Under the pieces are notes generated by a model, which was not told the DNA's origin, searched no databases, and was given only the letters and a program-made list of their open reading frames with translations. A DNA stretch of 64,000 nt. Origin: a gamma proteobacterium SS-5. Lineage in GTDB: Bacteria > Pseudomonadota > Gammaproteobacteria > Chromatiales > Chromatiaceae. The stretch lies in contig CP032508.2 in NCBI GenBank assembly GCA_009497875.2, positions 2,604,001 to 2,668,000 of the forward strand, in the 5' to 3' direction. A program made the position numbers and the translations under genes. Each line of letters opens with the position of its first letter. The first letter of the stretch is position 1. This document shows positions 26,756 through 38,283 of the stretch, in pieces.

Positions 26756-27997
26756 TTACACATAGAAATCGAGCTCTTCCTGGTGCTTCAACAGGTCCCG
26801 CATGACGTGCGGGTCGGGGCCGAAAAAGTAGATCAGCCCCCAGTGGGTGCCGAAGGCGGTGCGCTTGGTCACGGTTTCTTCCAGTGGCGGGGTCAGTTCG
26901 TGCGACTCGAAGTACTCGTGGTCCTCGGTCTCTTCGGGTATCTCCAGCTTGCTGACCACCCGGCGGCGCGGATAGACCCCAAAACAGCCGGCCACGCCCT
27001 TGGCGTCCACTACCTCTTGCGGAAAAAAGCGGCTGATCTCTTCTTCGCTGGTTTTCGGGTCGAAGGACAGGATCAGTCCCTGATAGGCATTGAAACCATA
27101 GGCGCGCTCAAGTAGCTCGAACACCTTGAAACCGGGTGGGCGATAGGCCACCTCGCCGAAGTACATTTCACCATCGTTGGTGACAAAATACTCAGGGTGG
27201 ACAAAACCAAACTCTATGTCAAAGGTCTTGATCAGTTTTTCAATCTGGGTCGTAATCTGGGCGCGGTACTGTTCCAGCTCGGGGGTGGCAGGCACAAACA
27301 CCGAATACCCCAGGGTCACATATTCGGAGATGTTGAGAAAGCGGATTTTGCCGTTGTGAATCCAGGCCTCCACGGCAAATTCCCAGCCGTCCAGGTGGGA
27401 TTCCATGAGTACCGGAAATTCCTCATCGGGAATCGAGTCCACCTCATCCGGGGTGCGGATCACCCGATGGCCCAGGCAACCGGCCTTGTCGAAGGCCTTG
27501 AGGTGGATCGGGTCGTTGGGGTCGCCGTCGAGTTTGAGCAGGGTTTGATTCACCCGCTTGAGAAACCGCACCACGTCCTCCTTGTCGTGGGCCTCCTCGA
27601 AAATGCCTACGCGGATACCCCCCAACTGGGCGCGTCGCTTCATCAACGCCTTATCGCGCAGCAACATGGCCTGGCCAAACAGACGGGGGTTGTCCAGCAA
27701 TACCGAGTTGATGGCACCGGCCCACTCCACCGTTTCTTCGAACAGCGGGATGGCTACATCCACGCCCATATCCTGCAGGGTTTGCGCGATTTCCATGGAG
27801 CGGTCATTCAGCCGCTCGAAGTTCCAGGGCAGGTAGGGTATCTGGTGTTCCTGACAGTAGTCTGCGGCCCAATCGGGGGCCACCACAACATAGCGCCGAT
27901 CAAAACGGTCAGCGGCTTCAATGGCATTCAGGCTCCAGCCCAGAAGTGCCACATAGCCTTTTTCGGGGTTTACATTTTTGTTTCTATTGTTACTCAT
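26756..27997 (-). CDS. ATP-grasp ligase-like protein, 413 aa
   Basis: An ATP-grasp fold enzyme, a family that activates a carboxylate as acyl phosphate and joins it to an amine, thiol or other nucleophile. Seen: an N-terminal Rossmann-like pre-grasp region (GYVALLGWSLNAIEAADRF, then YVVVAPDW); Asp115-Lys116 (LLRDKALM); candidate nucleotide-binding Lys155 and Lys167; the central ESHLDGWEFAVEAW (199-212); and the metal-site region GFVHPEYF ... GEVAYRPPG with Glu282 and Arg286. The C-terminal about 110 residues are not recognised. Substrate unknown. First gene of a likely two-gene unit with the papain-like protein; no peptide precursor or carrier protein is obvious nearby. Divergent from the response-regulator fragment at 28098. 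Confidence 0.85.
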   Translation of the reverse strand: MSNNRNKNVNPEKGYVALLGWSLNAIEAADRFDRRYVVVAPDWAADYCQEHQIPYLPWNFERLNDRSMEIAQTLQDMGVDVAIPLFEETVEWAGAINSVLLDNPRLFGQAMLLRDKALMKRRAQLGGIRVGIFEEAHDKEDVVRFLKRVNQTLLKLDGDPNDPIHLKAFDKAGCLGHRVIRTPDEVDSIPDEEFPVLMESHLDGWEFAVEAWIHNGKIRFLNISEYVTLGYSVFVPATPELEQYRAQITTQIEKLIKTFDIEFGFVHPEYFVTNDGEMYFGEVAYRPPGFKVFELLERAYGFNAYQGLILSFDPKTSEEEISRFFPQEVVDAKGVAGCFGVYPRRRVVSKLEIPEETEDHEYFESHELTPPLEETVTKRTAFGTHWGLIYFFGPDPHVMRDLLKHQEELDFYV

Positions 27998-28097
27998 AGG
28001 CAGGACCTTTTGCTGCGATTGGTTTTTCCAGAGTACACTTTTTCAGGCCTGTTGGCCAATCCGCGACCTGGTACGCCTACAAAACAAGGCGATATAT

Positions 28098-28277
28098 ATG
28101 TCACCAGCCAGCAACCCGCGTGCGCAATTACTCGTTGTCGATGATCAGCATGAAAACCTGCATCTGCTGATCGAGATCCTGCGCGATGAATTCGCCCTTC
28201 TGGCCGCCACCAGCGGCCAAAACAAAAGGACAGACACCTGCTTAAGATCACCGTGCATCGGGCTTTTGCCGTGCTGA
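28098..28277 (+). pseudogene. Truncated receiver-domain fragment (duplicate of the 5' end of the gene at 29055)
   Basis: From its ATG, 120 bp (28098-28217) match the first 120 bp of the kinase gene at 29055 with about five mismatches, nearly all in the last third. It encodes the receiver N-terminus ([14 protein letters not shown]) and then diverges at ACCAGCGGC into unrelated sequence, ending after 20 more codons. Sequence before the ATG does not match. It has the acidic residues but no phospho-acceptor Asp, so it is a remnant. The toxin-antitoxin genes lie between the two copies. Confidence 0.75.
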
Positions 28278-28321
28278 ATGGAAACTGCGCTGCAGTTGGA
28301 GGCGGTGAAGTCGGCATTGAG

Positions 28322-28350
28322 TTGTACACCTTGCGGAGAATTACTACAAT
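28322..28350 (+). promoter_or_regulatory. Possible sigma-70 promoter of the toxin-antitoxin operon
   Basis: TTGTAC (28322-28327) and TACAAT (28345-28350) are separated by 17 bp and lie 30 bp before the antitoxin start. The -10 match is good, the -35 only partial. Confidence 0.4.
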
Positions 28351-28379
28351 TGTGGCAAGCACTTTATGAGGGAAATGCC

Positions 28380-28613
28380 ATGACGACATCCACATCCATC
28401 CGCATCAACCAGACGCTTTACGATCAGGCGCGTAACGAGGCTGTTGCTGAGCACCGAACCATTGCTGGTCAGGTCGAATACTGGGCCAAGATCGGCCGTG
28501 CCGCACTAGACAACCCCGACCTGCCCGTCAGCTTCATTGCCGAATCACTGGCCTCAATGGCCGAGCCACGCGAGACGACCACTCCATTCGTACCCAAAAG
28601 CCGTCAGCAATGA
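28380..28613 (+). CDS. ParD-like type II antitoxin
   Basis: A 77-aa protein. The N-terminal MTTSTSIRINQTLYDQARNE segment has the ribbon-helix-helix character of ParD-like antitoxins, and QVEYWAKIGRAALDNPDLP is the conserved helix of the ParD_like group. The C-terminal tail (about 55-77) is probably the toxin-binding part, disordered without its partner. The ATG at 28380 follows AGGGAAATGCC. Its stop overlaps the toxin start by four bases. Such antitoxins usually repress their own promoter. Confidence 0.85.
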   Translation: MTTSTSIRINQTLYDQARNEAVAEHRTIAGQVEYWAKIGRAALDNPDLPVSFIAESLASMAEPRETTTPFVPKSRQQ

Positions 28614-28891
28614 GCTATCAGTTGGAGCAAACTCGACGCTTCGCTCGTGCCTACAAGAAGCTGCACGACAACGTCGCCGCCGATGTCGATACCGCAGCGG
28701 CGCAAGTTGCCAAAGACCCCTCTGTCGGCGAACGCAAAAAGGGGGATTTGGCGGATTTGTATGTCTATAAATTCCATAGCCAAAGCCAAGTGTATCTGCT
28801 GGGCTACACCGTCGATGACGACATACGTTTGGTCTTGCTCGAAGCCGTTGGCCCACACGAAAATTTCTATCGCAATCTCAAACGTTCGTAG
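28610..28891 (+). CDS. RelE/ParE-family type II toxin
   Basis: A 93-aa basic protein of the RelE/ParE superfamily. Seen: the N-terminal helix FARAYKKLHDNVAADVDTA, a central GDLADLYVYKF strand region, LLGYTVDDDIRLVLLEAVG, and the C-terminal GPHENFYRNLKR typical of the subgroup paired with ParD-like antitoxins. Known members are ribosome-dependent mRNA endonucleases (RelE) or gyrase poisons (ParE); which applies here cannot be read. The start overlaps the antitoxin stop (ATGA). Confidence 0.88.
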   Translation: MSYQLEQTRRFARAYKKLHDNVAADVDTAAAQVAKDPSVGERKKGDLADLYVYKFHSQSQVYLLGYTVDDDIRLVLLEAVGPHENFYRNLKRS

Positions 28892-28897
28892 TTCAAG

Positions 28898-28917
28898 ACA
28901 AACAATAGCTTGTTTGT
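28898..28917 (+). terminator. Hairpin after the toxin gene
   Basis: ACAAACAA (28898-28905) pairs with TTGTTTGT (28910-28917) around TAGC, six bases after the toxin stop. The stem is A/T rich and no T-run follows, so it is a weak terminator candidate. A second palindrome (GTCTGAT-C-ATCAGAC) lies at 28921-28935. Confidence 0.35.
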
Positions 28918-29054
28918 TGCGTCTGATCATCAGACATCCTGAGCTGGTGCGCGAACTTTCCCTTTCTTGGCGCGGGAACAGATTCAAGAGGCTTATAACT
29001 CGGGGATTGCCCCATACTTCGTTAGGATACAGACCCCCAACCAGAGAAACGGCC

Positions 29055-31047
29055 ATGTCACCAGCCAGCAACCCGCGTGCGCAATTACTCGTTGTCGATG
29101 ATCAGCATGAAAACCTGCATCTGCTGATTGAGATCCTGCGCGATGAATTCAGCCTGCTCGCCGCCACCAGCGGCAGCCAGGCCCTGCAGCTGGCCCATGC
29201 CCTGCCCCGGCCCGACCTGATCCTGCTGGATATCAAGATGCCGGAGATGGACGGCTATGCCGTGTTGGCCCAGCTCAGGGCCAGTGCCGAAACCCGCGAT
29301 ATCCCGGTGATCTTCGTCACCGCCCTGGCCGATCTGGCGGATGAGGCGCGAGGCTTTCAGCTGGGGGTGTCCGACTACATTGGCAAGCCGGTCAACCCCC
29401 TGCTGCTCAAACAGCGCATCCGCACCCAGCTGGAGCTGCGCCGCTACCGCCAAGACCCGCCCCGCCCGGCCAGCGCCGAGCCCCAGGGTACCGTGCCGCC
29501 GCTGCTGCTGCTGGTGGACGACCAGCCGGAGAATCTGCACCTGCTGATCGAGCAGCTGAAGCAGGACTACCGTCTGCTGGTGGCGCGCAACGGCGCCGAG
29601 GCCCTGGCCCAGCTGGAGGCCGGGCTGGACACCGGGCAGGCACCTGACCTGGTACTGCTGGATGTACTGATGCCGGAGATGGACGGCTTTGCCGTCTGCC
29701 GCCGCATCAAGGCCGGACCCTGGGCGCATATCCCGGTGATCTTCATCAGCGTGGTGGAGGCCACCGAGGACAAGGTCAAGAGCTTTGCCGCCGGGGCCGC
29801 CGACTATGTCACCAAGCCGTTTGAGATCGACGAGGTGCGCGCCCGCATCCGCACCCACCTGGAGCTGTCCCGTCTGCGTTTGCAGCTGCAGCGCCAGGTG
29901 GACCGGCGCACCCAGATGCTGGAGCAAAGCAGCGCCCGCTTCCAGCAGCTGTTCGAGGACTCGCCGGTGGCCATGGTGCTGATGAGCCCCGAGGGAGTCA
30001 ATCTGGCGCAGAACCGCCGCTTCGAGCGCCTGTTTGGCTATCCCCAGGGGGAGATCTCACACCTCGACGACTGGTGGCGGCTGGCCTACCCGGACCCGGA
30101 CTACCGGGCCGAGGTGCAGGCCTGCTGGCAGGAGCAGATCGGCCAGGCCGCGCTGCATGAAGGCGAGCTGTCCGGTGGCGAGTTTCGTGTTGCTTGCCGT
30201 GATGGCCAGGCGCGACTGATCCGCATGAGCGCCATGATCCTCAATGATGGCGTGCTCACCAGCTTCATCGATGTCACCGAGCAACGCGCCGCCGAGGCCG
30301 AGATACGCCAGCTCAACGCCCACCTGGAACAGCGCGTCGCCGAGCGCACCGCCGAGCTGCAGGCCATCAATCGGGAGCTGGACAGCTTCGCCTATGCCAT
30401 CTCCCACGATCTGCGCGCCCCGCTGCGGGCGATCAGCGGCTTTGCCACCCAGCTGCAGGAAAAACACGCCGGGCAACTGCCCCCGTCCGGCCAGGATCTG
30501 CTGACGCGCATCGGCCAGGCCGGCACGCGCATGGGCCAGCTGATCGAGGCCTTGCTACAGCTATCGCGCCACAGCCGCGGGCCGCTGCATCCCCGCCTGC
30601 TGGACCTGTCCGCCCTGGCCCGGGAACAGCTGGCTGAACTGGCGGAGCAACAGCCCCAGCGCCAGGTGGAGCTGCAAATCCAGCCCGGTCTCCAGGTCTG
30701 GGCCGACCCCCAACTGTTCGGCTCGGTACTGGCCAACCTGCTGGACAATGCCTGGAAATACAGCGCCCGCAATCCCCAGGCCCGCATCCGCATCTATCTC
30801 CGCGCCGAGGCCGATGACGAGCACTGGATCTGCATCGAGGACAACGGCGTGGGGTTTGACATGGACCAGGCCGATGACCTCTACCAGCCCTTCCAGCGCC
30901 TGCACCCTCGGGACGAATTTCCCGGCATCGGCATTGGTCTGGCCACGGTACGGCGTATAATCCAGCGCCACGGCGGCCACTTGCAGGCCTGGAGCCAGCC
31001 CGGTCAGGGCAGCCGATTCTGTTTCCAGCTACCCCCGAGACCCACTG

Positions 31048-31058
<11 letters not shown>
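29055..31058 (+). CDS. Cytoplasmic sensor kinase: REC - REC - PAS - HisKA - HATPase
   Basis: A 667-aa soluble histidine kinase with two N-terminal receivers. The ATG at 29055 is chosen because translation from there gives a complete receiver and the duplicated fragment begins at the same codon. Seen: REC1 with Asp59 ([11 protein letters not shown]), REC2 with Asp203 ([11 protein letters not shown]), a PAS domain (about 300-420), a coiled coil, HisKA with His451 ([13 protein letters not shown], the phytochrome/KinA-like subtype) and an ATPase with DNAWKYS and GIGIGLATV. With no transmembrane segment it should integrate signals from other phosphorelay proteins. It overlaps the next kinase by 11 bp, so the two are co-translated. 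Confidence 0.92.
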
Positions 31059-33984
<2,926 letters not shown>

Positions 33985-34297
33985 GAAATAGTGTAAGTAC
34001 TCAGGCCATTAGGCCTCTCACCCCTTTGAATAAACGACTGTAGGGATGCCTCAGGTGGAACAGCTGTGGAAACTACCTCAGCCCTTGGCGACCGATTATT
34101 GCCCCTAACCAAAGGGGGTTTAATGGGTAGAGGATTGACTTCCCCCTTTGCAAAGGGGGGAATTAGATGCTCTGTCCTTAGAGATGAGAGTGGGGGAGTA
34201 GTTACGAAATAGTCAGACTCACCGGGTGAAACTCGGCACCCCCCGGAGCGGTCTGAATCCATCCCGCCCACAGAATTAAACGGCGCTCCATGGCCCC
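33985..34297. repeat. 313-bp gap with CCCCCTTT-type and other short repeats
   Basis: No gene is seen. CTCAGGCCATTAGGCC at 34000 belongs to the family at 15792 and 50121. CCAAAGGGGG and CCCCCTTTGCAAAGGGGGG (about 34100-34160) plus TCCTTAGAGATGA (about 34175) match the block at 52864-53111. Confidence 0.55.
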
Positions 34298-35509
34298 ATG
34301 ACACGCGACAAGATGCAACTGCCCCTGATCGTCCTGCTGCTCTACCTGCTGCTGCTGCCGGTCACCGGCATGGTACCCATACTGCGTGAGCTGACCGGCG
34401 GCCGTTATCCGGATCTGAGTGAATTTCAGCAGCACCTGTTCATGTCCGCCAACATGCTCGGTGCCCTGCTCTTCGCCCCTGTTATCGGCCTGCTGTCAGA
34501 TGCCTGGAAACTGCGCAAGCCATTGATCCTGATAGCCTTGATCATCAATGGCCTGGCCGTCTGGATGCTGCTGCTGGACTGGTCCTACCCGATATTTCTT
34601 GGCTGGCGCTTCATCGAGGGCTGCGCCCACATCAGCGCCCTGAGCCTGCTCATGGCCATGGCCAGCGAGCAAGGCCAGCAGCAGACAGGCAGGCGCAAGG
34701 TCATGGGCGGGATCATGGGGTTGGTCGGGGCGGCCATCAGTCTGGGGGTGGCAACCGGCGCGCCCCTGGGTGGACTGCTTGGCCGTACGGGGGCGGATTC
34801 GGTACTTCTGGCCGGGGGTGGACTGCTGCTGTTGCTCGTCCCCCTGGCCGCCCTGGGCCTGCGCGAGCGCCCCGGCGGCCATGCCGGGTCCGGCCTGAGC
34901 GCCCTGCTGCGCGCCCTGCCGCAGAACCTGCCCCTGCGCCTGCCCTATGCCTTTGCCTTTGTCGATCGCCTCACCGTGGGGGTGATCGTCTCCACCTTGT
35001 CGCTCTATCTGAGCAGTCAGCTGGGCCTGGATGCCCTGCAGATCGGCCTCATCATGGCCCTGTTCCTGCTGCCCTTCTCCCTGCTCACCTACCCCGCCGG
35101 CCTGCTCTCGCGGCGCTGGAACCCGGTGCGCATGATGTTCATCGGCAGCATCGCCTACGGCCTCACCCTGGCCACGCTGGGGCTGGCAACGCCGGGGCAG
35201 ATCCCCTGGCTGATGTTCGCCGGCGGGGTGGTGGCCTCGCTCATGTACGCCCCCTCGCTGGTACTGGTGGCCAGCCTGTCGCGGCCCGAGCACCGGGCCA
35301 TGGCCATGGGTGGCTTCAATCTGGCCGGCTCCCTGGGCTTTGTCCTTGGCCCCCTCACCGGCGGCGGCCTGGTGGCCCTGTTCAGTGCCTGGCAACTGCC
35401 CGCCTATCCCCTGACCTTTGTCCTGGTGGGCCTGCTGGAGCTGCTCTGCGTGGCCCTGTTCGTCCCCTGGGCCAGACGCCACGCCGAGCAGCTGCGGCTG
35501 GATGCCTAA
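34298..35509 (+). CDS. Major facilitator superfamily transporter
   Basis: A 403-aa inner-membrane protein with about twelve hydrophobic helices in two halves and a central loop near residue 195. Seen: the loop 2-3 region GLLSDAWKLRKPLI (MFS motif A, GxLsDrxGRrp-like) and in the second half the equivalent GLLSRRWNPVRMM. The substrate cannot be inferred; the fold fits drug or metabolite efflux. It is preceded by a repeat gap and followed by about 300 bp without a gene, so it is probably transcribed alone. Confidence 0.87.
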   Translation: MTRDKMQLPLIVLLLYLLLLPVTGMVPILRELTGGRYPDLSEFQQHLFMSANMLGALLFAPVIGLLSDAWKLRKPLILIALIINGLAVWMLLLDWSYPIFLGWRFIEGCAHISALSLLMAMASEQGQQQTGRRKVMGGIMGLVGAAISLGVATGAPLGGLLGRTGADSVLLAGGGLLLLLVPLAALGLRERPGGHAGSGLSALLRALPQNLPLRLPYAFAFVDRLTVGVIVSTLSLYLSSQLGLDALQIGLIMALFLLPFSLLTYPAGLLSRRWNPVRMMFIGSIAYGLTLATLGLATPGQIPWLMFAGGVVASLMYAPSLVLVASLSRPEHRAMAMGGFNLAGSLGFVLGPLTGGGLVALFSAWQLPAYPLTFVLVGLLELLCVALFVPWARRHAEQLRLDA

Positions 35510-35814
35510 ACCCCTAAGGATCATGGGGCGAAACGGCCACCCCAGAGGTGTAGGAGCGGCCTTGGCCGCGAAGGGTGCTTGAAAAGCCAGAAGTTTGAAA
35601 GGTGAAGTTTGAAGGAATGAGCCCTTCGGGTGTTTTTTGGAATCGCGGGCAAGCCCGCTCCCACAAGGCAAGCCCGCCCCCATCGGCCAGCCCAGAAAAA
35701 GAAAGTCTGCTCGACTCGGGCTTCGGGCTTGGTTCTACCCCCTCCGTCCCTGGCGGTCGGGAGCAAACGAGGCTTCGCGATTTTCACAGTAATGACGGCA
35801 AATCGAGGTTACAG
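35510..35814. repeat. 305-bp gap with REP-like palindromes
   Basis: No gene is seen. GTAGGAGCGGCCTTGGCCGC (35550 on) and CGCGGGCAAGCCCGCTCCCA (35645 on) are REP-like imperfect palindromes of the kind seen in many gammaproteobacteria. GATCATGGGGCGA at 35519 and CTGCTCGACTCGGGC near 35708 belong to a family repeated at 36628-36690 and 38157-38240. GAAGTTTGAAG motifs at 35590-35615 recur at 3890-3910. Confidence 0.55.
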
Positions 35815-36621
35815 ATGAAAGGCATAACAGCATTCTGCCTGTCGGCCCTGCTGCTGGGCACGCCCCAGCTGCCGGTGGCGCAAGCGGTCGAGGCCGAGAC
35901 GGTCGAGCAAGCCCCAGGGCGCTGCGGCCAATTTGGGCCGGGGGCCGATCTGAGCGGTTGTGATCTGTCTCGCCAGAGAATGGTCGATCTGGACCTGCGC
36001 GGGGCCAATCTCAGCGCGGCCAAGCTGGAATCCAGCCAGTTGATGGGGACCAACCTGGACGGTGCCGATCTGCGCCGGGCCAACCTGAAGTGGGCCAACC
36101 TGCGCGGGGCCTCCCTGCGCCGGGCCAATCTGAGCGGGGCCGATCTGTTCCACGTTACCCTGGACGAGGCCGATATGCAGGACGCCCAGGTGCGGGATGC
36201 CGACCTGTTCGGGGCCAATCTCATCGCCACCCAGGCCCAAGGCGCGGATTTTCGCGGCAGCTTTCTCAAGGACGTCATCCTGGAGGAGGCCGACCTGTCT
36301 GCCGCCCGGCTGGATGGCTGTTACCTGTTCCGCGCCGTGATGCTGGACGGTCGCTTTGTCGGTACTCGGCTGGACCAGGCAGACATGACCGGGGCGGCGA
36401 TGGACGGGGCCGATTTTACCGATGCGAATCTCAGCGGTGCCCTGCTGCGCGGGGCCAGCCTGCGTCACGCCAAGCTGCATGGCACGCAACTCAGGGGTGC
36501 CGATTTCGCCAACGCCGACCTGGTCAAGGTGGAAGTGATACAGGCAAAAAACATCCCGGCCTCCTTCCACCAGGCCATCAGCCGCTTCTTTGGGGCCTTG
36601 CCTGGCACCCCGGACAATTGA
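35815..36621 (+). CDS. Exported pentapeptide-repeat protein
   Basis: 268 aa. The ATG at 35815 is preceded by GAGG and gives a clean signal peptide (MKGITAFCLSALLLG ... AQA), whereas the longer open frame runs through repeats. From about residue 38 to 250 the sequence is tandem A(D/N)LxX pentapeptides (GANL, GADL and so on), which form a right-handed quadrilateral beta helix. Two cysteines (37 and 48) lie near the start of the helix. Cytoplasmic members mimic DNA, but this one is exported, so a structural or binding role in the periplasm is more likely. Function unknown; it stands alone between repeats. Confidence 0.88.
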   Translation: MKGITAFCLSALLLGTPQLPVAQAVEAETVEQAPGRCGQFGPGADLSGCDLSRQRMVDLDLRGANLSAAKLESSQLMGTNLDGADLRRANLKWANLRGASLRRANLSGADLFHVTLDEADMQDAQVRDADLFGANLIATQAQGADFRGSFLKDVILEEADLSAARLDGCYLFRAVMLDGRFVGTRLDQADMTGAAMDGADFTDANLSGALLRGASLRHAKLHGTQLRGADFANADLVKVEVIQAKNIPASFHQAISRFFGALPGTPDN

Positions 36622-36690
36622 GCCTAACGATCACGGGGCGAGCAGAGCCACCCCGGAAAATGAACCTCTGCTCGACTCGGGCTCCGGCAC
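36622..36690. repeat. GGGGCGA...CTCGACTCGGGC dispersed repeat
   Basis: This block (GATCACGGGGCGAGCAGA, CACCCCGGAA, CCTCTGCTCGACTCGGGCTC) resembles 35519-35545 with 35705-35725, and 38157-38240 at the 3' end of the V-ATPase subunit C gene. Confidence 0.5.
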
Positions 36691-36816
36691 AGTAAAAAGG
36701 TCGTCAGCGGGGTTGTTGCACAATAACCTGCCCTGGATCAACTGAGCGGCGGATTCCACCCCCGGCCAGCCCGGCTGAGCTAAGCTTGATCAGGTAGCAG
36801 CAACCCGATCCAACCC

Positions 36817-37143
36817 ATGCAAGACACCCTAAAACAACTTCTGGCCGCCGAGCAGGAGGCCAACCGCCTCACCGAGCTGGCCGCCAACGCGGCCGAGATC
36901 CTGGTGACCCAGGCCAATGAAGAGGCCCGCGCCCAGGAGCAGCGCTTTCTGGCCCATCTGCCGGAGCTGCGCGCCGCCTTCATCGACAAGGCCGAGCAGC
37001 GCGCCGCGCAGACCCTGGCCGAGATGCAGCGGCGTTACGAGGAGCGTCTGGAGCAGCTGCGCCAGGATGCCGAGCAGCAGGATCAGGCCGCCCTGGATGC
37101 CGCCTTTGCCGAGCTGCTGCGCGTCGAGGAGTCGATACCTTGA
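36817..37143 (+). CDS. V/A-type ATPase peripheral-stalk subunit H/G (coiled coil)
   Basis: A 108-aa, almost entirely coiled-coil protein (LAAEQEANRLTELAANAAEIL, EMQRRYEERLEQLRQDAEQ), fitting the short stalk subunit (NtpF/AhaH/AtpG of other naming schemes) that pairs with subunit E. It is the first gene of the ATPase operon. Its stop overlaps the TTG start of the subunit C gene (TTGA). Identity rests mainly on shape and position. Confidence 0.75.
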   Translation: MQDTLKQLLAAEQEANRLTELAANAAEILVTQANEEARAQEQRFLAHLPELRAAFIDKAEQRAAQTLAEMQRRYEERLEQLRQDAEQQDQAALDAAFAELLRVEESIP

Positions 37144-38282
37144 TCCTACCCGCCGATCAGGCCTATCTGCGCACCCGCCTGAGCATCATGCACAGCCGTC
37201 TGCTCGGCCCGGAGCAGTTGGAGCAGCTGATCGGCCTACCGCCCAAGGAGCTGCTCGCCAGCTTTCATGTCGAACCGGGGGGGGAGCGTTCCGCCAGCCG
37301 CCAGATGCAGCAGTTCGAGCAGGACATGCTGCAGGTCTGGCTGGATGAGATGGGCGCCCTGCTGCGCCCGCTCAACGGCCCAGCGCGGGAGGTGCTGGTG
37401 CAATGGGCCAGGCGCTATGAGCTGCTCAATCTCAAGGCCCTGATCCGGGGCAAGCTGGCCGGTCTGTCCCGCGCCGAGATCAGCGCCAGCCTGTTCCAGC
37501 TGCCGGGCTTTCTCAGCCTGGACCACGAGCGCCTGCTGCATACCGAGGATGTCAGCGAACTGCTGCGCCGCCTGGATGGCACCCCCTATCAATCCATTGC
37601 CCGTCAGGCCCAGCGCCGCTTCCTGGAACGCCAGGACCAGTTCCTGCTAGACGCCGCGCTTGATCAGTATTTCTATACGGAAATGCTCCGCCACACCTAC
37701 CCCCTGGACGAGCCGGACCGCAGCCAGATGCAGGCCCTGCTCGGCCGCGTTATCGACCGTCATAACCTGGTGTGGATGCTGCGCTACCGCTACACCTACG
37801 GCCTGAGCCCGGCCCAGGCGCAGTATCTGTCCATCGAGCGGGGCTACCGCCTGAGCAGCAACCGCCTTGGCCGCCTGCTGAACCAGGCCAGCATCGGCGA
37901 GTTTCTGGCCGGCCTGCCGCCGCGCCTGCGTCAGATCTGCGGTCCGAGCGAGGACATATTGCTGATCGAGAGCCATCTGGTGCATCACCTGCGCCAGTTC
38001 ACCCAAGCCTTTTTCCAGCACAGCCCGAGCATTGTCGCCGTGGCCCTGGCCTACCTGATCCTACGCTTTCTGGAGCTGGGCCAGCTCTACGCCATAGTCC
38101 AGGCGCGTATGCTCGGCCTGAGCGACCGGCTGCTGCGCGAGGCGCTCAACCCTAGCGGACATGGGGCGGGCAGCGACACCCCGGAACAGGAAACCTCTCA
38201 TGGCCGCTCCGGGACTCGGGGTTCGGGACTCGGGACTCGCGAGTTGCCAGGGATGTTGCATGACCTGCGGGAGGCCAGCTGA
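37140..38282 (+). CDS. V/A-type ATPase subunit C (rotor cap, V0D/AC39 family)
   Basis: 380 aa, starting at a TTG that overlaps the previous stop. The protein links the central shaft to the membrane ring. Seen: the N-terminal AYLRTRLSIMHSRLL, the EVLVQWARRYELLNLKALIRG helix typical of the family, DRHNLVWMLRYRYTYGLSP, and the C-terminal AYLILRFLELGQLYAIVQARMLGLS. After about residue 340 the remaining about 40 residues are Gly/Ser/Arg-rich and are encoded by a stretch similar to the intergenic repeat at 36628-36690, so the natural end appears extended by repeat DNA. Confidence 0.87.
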   Translation: MILPADQAYLRTRLSIMHSRLLGPEQLEQLIGLPPKELLASFHVEPGGERSASRQMQQFEQDMLQVWLDEMGALLRPLNGPAREVLVQWARRYELLNLKALIRGKLAGLSRAEISASLFQLPGFLSLDHERLLHTEDVSELLRRLDGTPYQSIARQAQRRFLERQDQFLLDAALDQYFYTEMLRHTYPLDEPDRSQMQALLGRVIDRHNLVWMLRYRYTYGLSPAQAQYLSIERGYRLSSNRLGRLLNQASIGEFLAGLPPRLRQICGPSEDILLIESHLVHHLRQFTQAFFQHSPSIVAVALAYLILRFLELGQLYAIVQARMLGLSDRLLREALNPSGHGAGSDTPEQETSHGRSGTRGSGLGTRELPGMLHDLREAS

Positions 38283-38283
38283 G

